Shown here: piece after piece, positions 27,673-38,768 of the stretch | How positions within the stretch are numbered: the first letter of the stretch is position 1 | Layout: every line of letters begins with the position of its first letter | Assembly (NCBI RefSeq): GCF_008831285.2 | Contig: NC_045148.1 | Coordinates: 9,493,001-9,557,000, forward strand | DNA: 64,000 nucleotides | Direction of reading: 5' to 3' | DNA from: Nymphaea colorata | Taxonomy: Eukaryota; Streptophyta; Magnoliopsida; Nymphaeales; Nymphaeaceae | Translations under genes and position numbers: made by a program | The notes under the pieces: model-generated | What the model was told of the DNA's origin: nothing | Databases searched by the model: none | Seen by the model: the letters and a program-made list of their open reading frames with translations, nothing else

Positions 27673-28980
27673 CAAAGTATGCTCATCCCTCGCTCTCTTT
27701 CTCTCCCTTTCTCTCTTTGTATGAACGAGATTGAGCAGTGTTCAAACCACTGATCATATCAGGGATAAATATGACGAACAGAACGGCACTGCTTGGTCAA
27801 GGTTTGTATGTGCCAACTTCAAGCATGATTAGATATTGATCGACAAGTTTTCTGTTCACGGCAATGTTAAGATAGAAACACTGTGAAGACTTGCTAATAG
27901 AGCTCAACATTGACACTCTTCTATTTCTTTGTTCTGTCTGGTGCTTCAGCAACTTGCGAATGTGTATGTCATGCATAAGGCACACGGTTCACACAAACAC
28001 GTGTTGTACTGATGTCGTTGCTGAAAGTTAATATAATAGAAAACTTATTACATTAGTCTTTTCTAGCTATAACCAAAAGCCACGAAGATTCTGACGAAAG
28101 CAGCAGGTCAGTTCACGAAATCCTGAGATTGCCATAAACATATTCATGTTCTTGTTCTTAGTTGAGAGTCAATCTGTCAAAAAGTGCCGGCTTTATCATG
28201 GTTGGTGGATCATGTTGAAACATATGTAATTCCTAATTAGAAAGTGTAGAGCAGTGAATCATTTATTCTTTTACTGCGAATCCTCCCCGTCCATGTATAG
28301 AAATTGGTAGAATCGAGATTCCTTTAACCATCAAAACCTGCACCCCTTCAGCTTCCACCGATTATTGATAAGCAATCTCTAGCATCCAGCCATCATGCTC
28401 CAAAATCGGGCTCGAAAGCATTGAAGTAATTTTCATATGATTCGACGACGCGAGTTCTGGAGCACCTTCTTAGACTCTCGACTAGGTTTGATAAAGTCCC
28501 TGTGAACTGCCAGTCTGAAATGACGCAAATTTTCCACATGTCCACATTTAATCCAGAGTAGCAGACACAAGTTGAACTATTTGCAGTAGAATCGCTTCCT
28601 GATCCACCATTGAATCTCCGAAACAAAGCCTCCTGAAGGAATTCAATAGACTCCAAACCAAGAAACAGCATACAACTAATGACCCACAACAAGTAAAAAT
28701 AAATGACCCACAACAAGTAAAAATAAAGGTAATATGTAGCTGGTTTTCCTGCATTTTACGAGAAAAGGGCACAGTGCTAACTTAAAGAAATTCCAACCAT
28801 TTGAAAACTAGCCTGTGGGGAGGATGGTTACAGCTAGAAATATAAGAAACGTTGCTAAGAAACCCAAGGAGCTCTGGCAAGATTTTGAGTAATGGATTTT
28901 GAGTGGAAACCTTTTCTTCCTTTACTTCTAAGCTAAAAGGCTCCGTTCTCCGCTTCCTTTTAAGCTAACAACCCTCCTAG

Positions 28981-29445
28981 GCAAAGATGTTATTGGATCG
29001 TATTCAAATTGAATATGTATTGTACCATATCCATTTTTTCTGATATTTGTATATTTGAATTCCAACTCAGATTCAAATTTGGATAAAGAAAATTTTACAC
29101 CATATCCAAATCCGAAATTCGAATTCATAATCCGAGTTGATCCAAATCCAATGTTTAGATTAATATCCGGGAATCCAAACCACATTATACACATTGAGCA
29201 TAGGATATTTATTGAAAACAATACCTGATTCAAATCTGAATCTGGATCCGATCAATGTGTACCTAAATTACCGATCAATATTTACCTAAATTAGAATCCA
29301 AATCCAATTGTATATAATTTCTTATATCCGAATTCAATCCTAATTCTTAATTGGATATCAATTTTTTTTTTCTTATCGGACTTTTTGTATGTGGTTCAAT
29401 CAGATATCGGATCTAACTCCAATCTATTGACATCCCTACTCTCCC
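28981..29445. repeat. AT-rich MITE-like repeat
   Basis: Dense in TATCCGAAT/ATTCAAAT-type words and ending TTGACATCCC, like the element at 34422-34828. The left terminal repeat is degenerate. In the distal copy most of it is deleted (junction near 42593). Confidence 0.5.
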
Positions 29446-29754
29446 TACTCCTAAGGATGATGTCAAATGCGTGGTGGATTCAAAACCATTTGTAGAGCAA
29501 ATTTGATTGCCTCATTGAGTTCACCTTATCAGAGTAGTGAACCAAAAGAACGAAGTGATAAGGCAAGGTATTTCCTCACCGTCGTTCAAATGCTTTTCAC
29601 ATAGTGAAGATAATCTTTACATACCTTGTAAGAAATTAGAGTTTTTGCAAGAGACAAAGAAATTAAGACTTGGGCTTTTGCAAAAAAGAAATTGTGCATC
29701 AGTCATGTGAGGTGCACCCATCAGGTTACCGTGTCCCTCACACTCTTTACTTGA

Positions 29755-29905
29755 TCGAAACAGGCTATATGCATCTCTTTAGTTCACAAAACATTGTACA
29801 TCAAACAGGTTATATGCATCACTTTGGTTCACAAAAATTGTACATCAAACAGGTTATATGCATCTCTTCGGTTCATAGAAAAAAAAAAAATTGTACATCA
29901 GGGTG
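29755..29905. repeat. About 45-bp minisatellite, three units
   Basis: Unit is roughly AACAGGTTATATGCATCTCT, then TTGGTTCACAAAA, then TTGTACATC. Three head-to-tail units are seen here; the distal copy at 44605-44795 has four. Confidence 0.85.
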
Positions 29906-30289
29906 TGTAATGGCGAGAATACCTTTGGTCTTTTTCGTAAGGATAAAGAAAAGGCAATGAAAAGTTAAAGGACAGGTTCACATGGTCCTGTTTGGATTAG
30001 GCAGGTGATCAATCACTCTCATCTCTGTGGGATTGAGGATAGTCTATTATGAGGCTCAGATGATGCATTGTCCTGAAAGTTATGGAAGTTTATAACAGGA
30101 TTAGGGAGCACCGACCAGTGAAAGAATGGCGGAAAGCTCCCTGGTACTCACATGCTATACCTCGGGTTAGATGGTGTTGTCTTTTACCTCTCAAAGGTAA
30201 GTTATTGACTCAAAGATAGACTGATGCACCTTGGTATCCCTATGATCAACAGGTGTACGTTAAGTGAAAGGAAGTGGCTCTACCAAAAA

Positions 30290-30600
30290 ACAAAAACACT
30301 TGTTACTGACGGTAACAAACCATTGGTAAAAGTTTGAACACCGTCAACGATAGTTTCATTGACCCCGTTAGAGTAGACAATGTCGTTGATACATCCACTG
30401 ACAAGTGAGCAGGACCGTTAGTAAATCGTACACCTCCACCGATAGTATCATCAATCGTCAGTGAAATTCCATTATTTATTGACGGAATAGACAGTCAGTA
30501 AAAATGTGATTTTTAATAACAACATACGTAACCGTTCATAAATGGTTGGACAATTACTGATGGATCTGTTGGTAATTATATTTATACCAACATGTTCGAA
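30290..30600. mobile_element. CACTA-like terminal fragment
   Basis: Starts near CACTTGTTACTGACGG and contains repeated short words in both orientations (ACTGACGG, CCGTCAACG, CCGTTAG, ATTGACGG, CGTCAGTG). This is the subterminal repeat pattern of CACTA transposon ends. No transposase or matching far end is seen in block A. It is present in both copies of the block (also 45145-45440). Confidence 0.45.
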
Positions 30601-30828
30601 CCATCTATTCGTTGGTTGTGCTTTTTGATTTCCTTGAGAAAATCTGTTGCAAGTAAATTAAATTCAATGTGAAGTTGCCATTTTGTGCACCTCCATGATC
30701 TTTTGTCTTGGTAGAGGAAGAAGTTTGCTTCTATTGGGTGAAGAAACGCTGACGCATGTTTTTTTTTCTTTTGATTATGGAAGGAAAGGAATGAGAGAAT
30801 CCATAGTAGAAAGAAGACCATCTATTCA

Positions 30829-31033
30829 ATGTGAAGTTGTCATACTTTTTGAAATTTTTAATGTGATATGCGTGTTAGCTGTACCCTACTTGCTTTTGAT
30901 CTAACCACCCTTAAATGGAGGAACCCTTTTCTTTCGAATACTAAAATCGGATTAAAGCAACTCTATAAGAAGACGATTACATATGTATAATTATATTAAT
31001 CTATTTTTATGAATCTGATTTTCTATTTAGAGA
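30829..31033. other. Patchwork sequence joining blocks A and B
   Basis: Not part of either duplication. It contains GTGTTAGCTGTACCCTACTT and following bases (30871-30902), found inverted at 38850-38880, and about 50 bp (30972-31021) similar to 20941-20990. The junction therefore looks assembled from copied pieces. Confidence 0.6.
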
Positions 31034-31851
31034 GTTGACCTGGAACAATGAGATCATCTCCTCGAGAAAAGTCAGGCTGGCCGTCATTGACCACATAACC
31101 TCCATGCCCTCCGTCGTGATTCCGGTGAAGCAGCTGACGGAAATCTGTAGAGAAGGAGGCGTGGATCGCGTCTTCATCGACGCTGCCCACTCCATAGAGA
31201 ATATAGACATCGATCTTCAAGCAATTGGTGCAGATTTCTACACGAGCAACCTCCACAAATGGTTCTTCTGCCCGCCCTCCGCCGTCCGTGGCCTTCCTCT
31301 ACGCCAAGAAGTCTGCGTCGGCCGACGCCCACCACCTGGTTGTCACGCACGAATACGGCAAAGGCTTGGCCGTCGAAAGCTCCTGGGTTGGAAACAGAGA
31401 CTACAGTGCCCAGCTTGTGATCCCCACCATCTTCGAGTTCTTGAAGCAATTCGATGGTGGTCTCGAAGAGATCAAGAGATACAACCACGAGAAGGTCGTC
31501 GCGATGGGCAAGATACTGGCAGAAGCGTGGGGAACGGACCTGGGCACCTCGCCGGAGCTGAGCTCGAGCAATATCATGGTCGGACTGCCGGCTGGTTTGA
31601 AGATTCGCAGCAATAAGGACGCCATGATATTGAGAGCTCATTTAAGAGTTAATTTTGAAGTAGAAGTGCCGATTTACCACGTGAAAGATTTGATCAATGA
31701 AGACGACAAAGATTGTGAGAATCTTGTGACCGGGTACGCGAGGATCTCGCATCAGATTTACAACATTCTTTCTGACTATCAAAAGCTCAGGGACGCCATC
31801 AACAACCTTGTTGAAGATTCAATAACTTGCGAGAAGCTCGAGGTAATTTGA
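31034..31851 (+). pseudogene. L-cysteine desulfhydrase-like gene, 5'-truncated and frameshifted
   Basis: Resembles the C-terminal part (about 270 residues) of plant PLP-dependent L-cysteine desulfhydrase (fold type I, class V aminotransferase-like), which releases H2S from cysteine. Seen in order: VRLAVIDHITSMPSVVIPVK, FIDAAHSIENIDID, then SNLHKWFF (the Lys expected to bind PLP). After a shift follow VAFLYAKK, HEYGKGLAVESSWVGNRDYS, SPELSSSNIMVGLPAG, VRVNFEVEVPIYHV-type and LRDAINNLVEDS sequence, stop 31849-31851. The frameshift comes from a 7-bp tandem duplication within CCGCCCTCCGCCGTCC (31272-31287). The N-terminal half is missing: homology starts at 31034. Both copies also lack the residues usually found between DEIIS and VRLAVIDH. 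Non-functional. Confidence 0.85.
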
Positions 31852-32917
31852 TACGTGTGATCCAAACTTGGATGATAGTTTCTTTTCCACGGAAAAAATC
31901 AAACCTGGCGTTGCAGGTTTCACCGACTACTTTATAGTCGACAGTTTTTTCGTATGCTGTCGCGAACTCACCCCGAGTTATAGTTTGATGTGCAAACTCC
32001 CTCATCTTTCATGTTGTACCCTTTCATTTCACAAAGAAACTTGAATAAAACTTTTCTTATGCCTGTTTGAGTTCTAGAAACCAGGTAATTTTTGTAACAA
32101 ACCCCACCCATTCCTGGGCTTGGGCCTTGGTTCGGCGTATCCGAACCCGCATCTTAGCAGTTTTAGGAAAAAGATTAAGAACCAAGACAATCATTTCTTT
32201 GATGATCTCGTTTATAAGCCTTTGAAGATTTTTCACAATTTTCAACGAAAGACTAAATTTCTGAGGTGTTACAATTTTACAGTAATTGAATTTATTTTAA
32301 AGGAGCTTGTTGATGAGAACAATATTGGAAATCTAAGCAATTTCACAGACAAGATCAGTCGAACAAGGAGGAGAGCCAGGTGATATGATATCATATGATG
32401 AAAGGGGAGGAAAAAGATTTGCATTTTTGAGAGTTTCTTGTATACTAATAAAGTTTGACACTTGTAATGAATAATAAGAGTAATTCAGTCTACTTTGTTG
32501 AGAGTTGAATCACTCGCCCAGTATTTTTTTTCGTTAAAAACTTAGGCGCCATTTACGTCCAAGTGGGATTATGTTCCTGCTATTTGAATGCAGATCTTTT
32601 GCAAATCAAATGGACTAAGATGAAGCCAACTTATGAGTAGATTGGAACAACTGGTAACTTTGATTGTTGAATAAAAAGAAAGATTTAGAGATGAGGATGA
32701 GAATAAAATGTATTTTATAGTTAGGTATGCTGGTAGTGGAGAATCCTAAGTAAATAAGGAATAAATAAATATGAAGAAAATGAAAGGGAATGCAAGAAAG
32801 TGACATGGAAGACGCATCCGCATAGAATAATTGACAGATACGTATGCTGACAGCTATATGAACCTATAAAGAAATTTGAACAGGTTTCGCATGCATAATT
32901 TTCATGATTCTATCTCT

Positions 32918-32919
<2 letters not shown>

Positions 32920-33002
<83 letters not shown>
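32920..33002. repeat. (TA)n microsatellite, about 80 bp
   Basis: Pure TA dinucleotides; the orthologous position in block B' is 61940-61981. The isoleucine/tyrosine frame across it is an artefact. Confidence 0.97.
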
Positions 33003-33004
<2 letters not shown>

Positions 33005-33708
33005 TAATAACGAAACCAACTTGAATAAGAATAAGAGACAAAAAAAACCAGACCCATTAAAACTAATTATTGAAATATTTTTTTTTTTGCAATTTAAAGT
33101 TATAGATAGATCTTAGAGTGGTTTGGTGAGAATGTATATTAAGTTAATCATTAAATAATGTTTTTTTAATAATAAAGAAAGGAACGGTTCAGATAATATC
33201 AAAATTTTGATAAAGAATTTTTTTTTTACAAGACTCAAACTAAAACATGATTTATATTAAATTAGTGTTTATAAACACATAATAAGATTTTGCTTTTTGT
33301 TTAAAACAGTTTTCAACGCAAGTAAGGTAGTTTAAACGTGAACTATATACCTTATATAAGTTAAAAAAGGGAAAATTGTGGAGAGACTTTTTAATAAAGT
33401 CTAGGATATTAACATTTATCGCCTTATCAGCATCGGCGAACCAAATAAAGTCTACGTATGCAAAGATTGATAAAATTGGGTTGCCAGAATATGTACCAAG
33501 GAAACTGCATGACTCATTATAAATCTAGCTAAGTTCAAAATTGATGCTGGTCCTTCGCCTGATCTGACTTTAGTTCCCATAGAAGATCATAGATCCTCAT
33601 ATCCAATTGCAGGAAGAAATGAATTTAATATTTTCTGACTGTGGATTTGGAATATTAGCTAGCAGCCACATTTAGTTAGACCCTCAAATTCGAATAACCC
33701 ACGATATG

Positions 33709-34421
33709 AAGGCCATGCACTGCAAAAAATAACCACTATGTTTTTAAAATATCGGGATAAAAACAACCCAAAAAAAGTGAGATGGAAAACGGAGCATATA
33801 CACCATATATTTCAAATGTAGCGAAAACTTAGCAAAATATTGTTTGAGAAAAGCCTATGGTTCAAATTTGGTGCAAAGCAAGTCTAAAACAAGGAAGATA
33901 TTTTATGGTGTTTTGGAGCAGGTTTCCAATATAACAGAGATCCATATCCAAATGCAGAAGCTCAATCAAACTAAACCAGGGAGCTAAACCTCAAATCTAC
34001 ATTAAAAAATTCATGATCCATATATGAGATAGAACTAAAATATTTCAAAAGAATGTGACCAAAAAATGGGAAGCGCCTTGTGCTATCACATCTTAGAATA
34101 GATCAAGTTGGTTTGAAAATTATTGCTAAAACCTTGGAGTGTTTTGAAATTTTCTTTTTTGATAACATGAACAATGTGCAGAGGAAGTCCCCCATTATGG
34201 GCATCCTAAGCTTTTAAATATCATATATTCAATGCTCTTACATTTTGAACTTGCCAGCATTTGGTCCAAAATTTGGAATCAGATATGAATCTAAAAATCA
34301 AATTCAGATTGTGACATTGAATTTGGATTTTAAATTTAGACTTACTTTGTAGGATGAGCCAACAAGTTGGTTTTCTTTCTTTCCCCTTCTTCTAGAAATT
34401 CGGTCAAGAGTATAGTCATTA
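33709..34421. other. Intergenic AT-rich DNA
   Basis: No coding similarity, RNA gene or clear repeat unit recognised. Confidence 0.4.
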
Positions 34422-34828
34422 GGGATGTCAATATATCCAATTTGAATTGGATATACGACCTATCTGATAAAAAAAAAAAAGATATTGAAAAAAATTTAAT
34501 TTTCGATTAAGAAATCAGATTGTATTCGGATTTAATAAATGACATCCGATTGGATTTAGATATACATAAATATCCGATCGGATTAGGATTGGATTCATTT
34601 TTACACAAATATCCCTTATCTAATGCTATTAACTTTTTGGCTAAATCCTGTTCAAAATTCAGATTCAGAGTTGGTTATACATATAAAAATTGGATTCAGA
34701 TTGTAAAATCGGATTTCAAAATCAGCTATGACTTTTCTTTATTCGAATTCGAATTCGAATATGTGAATATCCAAAAAAACAGATATAATATAGAATATAT
34801 CGGGTCCGAATATGATCCGTTGACATCC
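34422..34828. mobile_element. Tourist/PIF-Harbinger-like MITE
   Basis: Begins GGGATGTCAA and ends TTGACATCC, short terminal inverted repeats, flanked by TTA on both sides (34419-34421 and 34829-34831), the 3-bp target typical of PIF/Harbinger MITEs. The interior is AT-rich with many TATCC/GGATA words and no coding capacity. Confidence 0.6.
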
Positions 34829-34831
34829 TTA

Positions 34832-35186
34832 ATAATCTTTATGTTTCTTTTTTTATTTGATTTCCCAGTGTAGTTTTCTTTTTTTTTTCTCTTTTCCTTC
34901 ACATTTTGACATTTCTAGGATTAAGTTTTTTTGGATCATTAATGGCTCAAGCATATTTGGCCTCCGTTTTCCTCTTCTTATTTTCTGTTTTATGTTGATT
35001 TTCAGCACATTTTAGTATGGATTAAAGGCATTTTAGATCAGTGGATTACTGTACTTTATGTATACAATGTATATTCCTTTTATATATGATTATATATGTA
35101 ACATGTTTGGAGGAGAAGAGAAACCAGCCGGCAACCTCTTCATTGCGCTAGCTGGTCAATCTTCTTTCGCCCTATGTTAGGTAAAT

Positions 35187-35241
<55 letters not shown>

Positions 35242-35499
35242 TGTTGAGTAGGAGAAACTTTTTGTTAAGATTTAATATCTATCTGGGCGACCTTTATAAT
35301 TGGGTAATATTAATTTGTGTTTAATGAGGCGATGAATTGTTTCCATTGTAGATGGAGCACGTAAATCTAATTGCTAGAGAAAATGGAAACATTGGTGAAC
35401 ATGCGATAACTTTGCAGGATTTCATTGCTAACTAAGTTGGCAGTAATATTAATTTATTAGATTTATTAACTTGTTTGGTCATGCATGACATGAACATTA

Positions 35500-35533
<34 letters not shown>

Positions 35534-35703
35534 GATGGCTCATATTCATATGAAATATCCAGTTTTATACGCACACCAGAGTGAATGGGCAGCGGGTGCA
35601 GTAGTGAGAGAAACAGAAAAAAACGGCAAAGAGGGAGAAACACCAAAAAAATTAAAAAAAGATAGGGCAGAGAAGGAGAGAGAGCATATACAGTCTGCTT
35701 TAC
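34832..35703. other. AT-rich DNA with two (TA)n runs
   Basis: (TA)n at about 35193-35239 and 35502-35530. I searched the minus strand for further MYB exons continuing the gene at 35704 and recognised none. Confidence 0.5.
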
Positions 35704-36266
35704 CTATCTTCTTCGGCAGTCCATTGCCCTTTGATCACATTCCCTTTCTTCTTATTCTTACTTGAGTTCTTATTTGAGGAACCATTCTTCTTGCCAAGGC
35801 TGTGGCCAATAGACCCATCATCTTCTCCCATAACACGATACATTTCTTGATGATCATTTGGCATTTCATGCATTGTCCCTTCACCATTCCCACCTTCCAC
35901 AGTCCCTCCTTCACTCAAGCAATACCCCACCACATCACTATCACTAAATATATCCTCAATCCCCAAATGATAACCATCTGATGTTCCAAACCCGAAATAG
36001 TCCAAGAAGGTGGCCTCCTCCGGCTGGAAACCGGTGACAGTGGCCGGATTCCGGTAAGCCCCTAGGAACTCACTTGATGAGTTGGGCTGTAGATGATGAA
36101 TTCCACTGCCATAGCAGGTTGACTCAACAAGAGCCGTTGTTGGTGAAGGGTTGGACAGAAAAACCGGCCGGTTGGTCGGAAAGCCTTCTCCAAAACTTAC
36201 ATCTTCAAACAACAAAGTTTTTTGACAAAAAGTTATATGAAGATTGTTGTTTGTTGATTTTTGCAC
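35704..36266 (-). pseudogene. MYB98/MYB119-like R2R3-MYB, first exon only
   Basis: Minus-strand open frame of 188 codons. The reliable part begins near 36195 and includes FGFGTSDGYHLGIEDIFSDS, an acidic stretch, a Ser/Asn/Lys-rich linker (NGSSNKNSSKNKKK), then GNVIKGQWTAEEDR, the start of the first MYB repeat of the MYB98/MYB64/MYB119 group (female-gametophyte and embryo regulators). It ends at AG/GTAAAG, a good donor after 35704. The remaining MYB-repeat exons (W-x18-20-W helices) are not found in the following 3.5 kb on this strand, so the gene looks truncated, unless an exceptionally long intron exists. The N-terminal residues from 36266 come from a locally repeated sequence and may not be genuine coding. 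Confidence 0.6.
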
Positions 36267-36373
36267 TTCTAGTCGATTATCGGGTGGTCATTCTTTTCAA
36301 TAAATACAGTGCGTTTCAAAACTTACACCTTCATATGACAAAGTTTTTTGACAAAAAGTTATATAAAAACGAT
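36197..36373. repeat. Direct repeat of about 45 bp
   Basis: ACAAAGTTTTTTGACAAAAA followed by GTTATAT occurs at about 36215-36241 and 36340-36366, with flanking similarity (TTACATCTTCA / TTACACCTTCA). It overlaps the putative N-terminus of the MYB frame. Confidence 0.8.
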
Positions 36374-36539
36374 GAGATCTTTATCCAAAATTTGACCCAG
36401 ATTTCAAAATTTGACCCAACCTGTAAATAACCTGTATCCAGATCCAAAGATGGCCTTCCGCGACTGGCACACGGCAACTCCTTCCCAGAAATAGTTGCAA
36501 ATGTAAGTATTAAGCATGCACGGGTTTGGCTCGGTGACG

Positions 36540-36859
36540 AGGAACACATTTTTCTTGGCGTCAGTGGTTGTGGTGGTGGTGTCAGCGACTCCTCCGTCCC
36601 AATGGTAGCGCTTGTGGCTACCGAGCTTCTGGCCAGTGGGGAAGAGCTTGAAGCAGACTAGAACACTGGTGGATCTTGGCAACCTTGGCGCGCTCAGCCG
36701 ATTGGTCGCCGGAGTGGGTGGAGGTTGAAGGCGGTGGTCTTCTTGTGGCTGGCCTTCACCATGAGTGCTGACATAGTTGATGAGGATCATGTCTTCCTCC
36801 ATGGTCCATGACCCTTTCTTCGTTTCACCTTGTTCGTTGGTGTTGGAGTGCTTATCCAT
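36540..36859 (-). pseudogene. Chimeric fragment: MYB repeat start fused to ZAT-type C2H2 zinc finger
   Basis: Minus strand. From ATG 36857-36859 the frame reads MDKHSNTNEQ, then KKGSWTMEEDMILINYVSTH and GEG, the start of an R2R3-MYB of the MYB21/MYB24/MYB305 type. It then switches abruptly, near 36763, to sequence whose +1 frame reads ASHKKTTAFN and, after an indel, QCSVCFKLFPTGQ-like and LGSHKRYHWDGG. The latter resembles the second C2H2 finger of ZAT proteins (normally QALGGHKR). The MYB and zinc-finger parts are not in the same frame, and neither domain is complete. The switch is not at a usual MYB intron position. The parts were joined by DNA rearrangement or capture, and the product is unlikely to be functional. 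Confidence 0.65.
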
Positions 36860-36939
36860 TGCATTTGCACCTCGTAAGAACAAGAGATTAAACTAATCTC
36901 GGTTGAATTAATAGGAAGGAGATGTGTGGTGCTTTGAGA

Positions 36940-38768
36940 GAGAGAGAGAGAGCCGATAAAATGGGAATATATAACAAAATTTGAGGACAAGAGGTCCCTT
37001 AGGTACAAAAACAATCCGCAAAAAACAAACTGCAAAAAGCAGAAGCAGGAAGAAGAAATATACAATACAATATATAGAAAAGTAAGAGGGGCGAAGTGAG
37101 AGAGGAAAGACAGAGTGACAAAGTGACCCAGCCGCAGACGGGCAGCGGCGCTTCAACCGAATGACAAACTGGACATCTCCTTGCACAATACGAGCCACAG
37201 AATCTGGCAAAGAGAAGGTGCCCCCTGAAGACCCTATTGTTGCGCTCCTCTCAAATGCGCCACCAAACTGAAATGAGCCACGGGCTCCAGACATGACCCC
37301 AGGAAGCAGACAGATGGGGGAAGGACAAAAGAAGAAAAGAAGACGAATGGACGGTGGGTTTAGAAGACTACTAACAAGGGAAGGCCAGGTAGAAACAAGG
37401 ACACTAGAAAAGAAATGACAAGAAGTAAAAAGATAGACCCGAGACTCAGTCGCGACAAGACATAGGTGACACTAGTTAGCCAAGCTGATGCCAAGGCGCT
37501 GTAAGTGGCCAAAAGTGTTGATATGGCCAGTAAGGAGAAACCATATAAAAATAATGACACGATGGGAGGGGCCAAGAGACCAAAGGGAACGGGGTGGGAG
37601 CGACGCGACAGAAGGACGAAAGGAGGCCAGGTAGCAAGAAGAAAAACTGAACTCACGGGTAGGTGAAAGATGCCAGGATGGGGACGCGGACGATGAAAGG
37701 TCAGCAAAGCGGAGGAAAAGAGGAAGGACAGAAAGCATGTCGCACCAAAAGTGAGAGGGAGAGGTGTGAGAGATAGGACTACTCCAGACGCTAGCGGAAG
37801 GCAGGTCAAATTTGGAACTAATGAATTGGGTGATGGGAGAATGCTCAGTTGCTAACCGCCACCACCAAGAACACAAAGAAGACTCGCAAGCCCGACTAAG
37901 GTTGGTAACCCCAGCACCCCCAAGAAGACGCGGAAAGTCAATCACATCCCAATGCGCAAGGCGATCCGAAGGTCCATCACTATTCCAAATAAACTTACGA
38001 ATAAGCTTATTAAACCTACTCAAAACAACTACAAGAGGACGAAAGACAGCCAGAACATGGAGGGGGACAAACGCAAGGCAGTGCTTAGCAAAAGTAATGC
38101 GACCTGGGAGAGAAAGTAGCTTTTCCTGCCAACATTAAAGGCGATTAGTAAGTTTCTGCTCCATTCCATTCCAAAAGGAGGGTGCAGGAGGCGACAACGT
38201 AATCTGACGCCCCAAGTATTTCATGGGTAGACTAGTAGCCTTACACCCAAAGCAAGCTTCCGCGAGGAGTACCGTCGCCAGATCCGCGTGAATGAGAGAA
38301 AGATGACACTTGGCTGAATTGATAGAAAGACCCGAGATGAGCTCAAAAACCCGAAGGATGAGTCATGTTCTCACAATCTGTTGGCGGGAAGTATTGCTGA
38401 ACAGGAGAAACTCGTCGACATACTGAAAAGTGGAGAAGGTCTATAAGTGGGGGAGCGAATGAAGTGTGAGAAAGCCAACAACCGTTGCGTGATGAAAAAA
38501 CGCAGAAAAGCTCTCAGCAACCAAGTTGAAAAGCAAGGGCGATAACAGGCAACTTTGACGGAGGCCATGCCCGAGACAGAAGAAATCGGCACACTTCCCA
38601 TTAAAGGAAACCGCAAGCTGGGCCCAAGTGACAAGCGACAGGATCCACTATCTAAACGATGGACCAAAAGCAAGACAAGTGAAGAGGTCAGAAAGGAACT
38701 CCCAACTAACCGAGTCAAAGGCTTTAGAGATGTCCAACTTAAGGATATCTCTAAAGCCTTTGACTCGG
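36940..38768 (-). mobile_element. 5'-truncated L1-type LINE with fold-back 5' end
   Basis: Minus-strand ORF2 remnant. From the 5' end (38750 leftwards): LKLDISKAFDSVSWEFL (first RT motif), then QYVDEFLLFS where YADD/FADD is expected, so the second catalytic Asp is Glu. Further on: the thumb block, then FNKLIRKFIWNSDG and LLGGAGVTNLSRACESSL (37900-38020), then a degenerate zf-RVT region. The 3' UTR runs from about 37300 to 36945 and ends in a CT run. Stops and frameshifts are present. At the 5' end a perfect 21-bp inverted repeat (38710-38730 and 38748-38768, 17-bp spacer) repeats the ISKAFDSV coding on the opposite strand. Confidence 0.85.

Larger units (their letters stand above)
27069..30828 (+). 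repeat. Segmental duplication block A, proximal copy
   Basis: Runs from MenB intron 7 through exons 8-9 and about 3.1 kb downstream. It aligns colinearly with 40863-45675 at a constant offset of 13794 from 27069 through exon 9. This copy keeps 28814-29181 (absent from the distal copy) but lacks the 1.38 kb found at 43149-44530. Homology stops at TCTATTCA (30828). Confidence 0.95.
31034..33708 (+). repeat. Segmental duplication block B, proximal copy
   Basis: The desulfhydrase pseudogene plus about 1.86 kb downstream, colinear with 54248-54600 and 60562-62683. Homology ends at ACCCACGATATG (33708 and 62683). The downstream part includes a (TA)n run in both copies, long here and shorter in the distal copy. 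Confidence 0.95.

Noticed and set aside
29755-29905. Possible CRISPR-like array
   Set aside because: Units are head-to-tail with no unique spacers, in a plant nuclear genome; it is a minisatellite.
31174-31641. 155-codon minus-strand frame opposite the desulfhydrase pseudogene
   Set aside because: Antisense shadow of a GC-rich coding sequence; the plus strand clearly carries the conserved motifs.
32904-33116. Open frame rich in Tyr-Ile repeats
   Set aside because: Direct translation of the (TA)n microsatellite.
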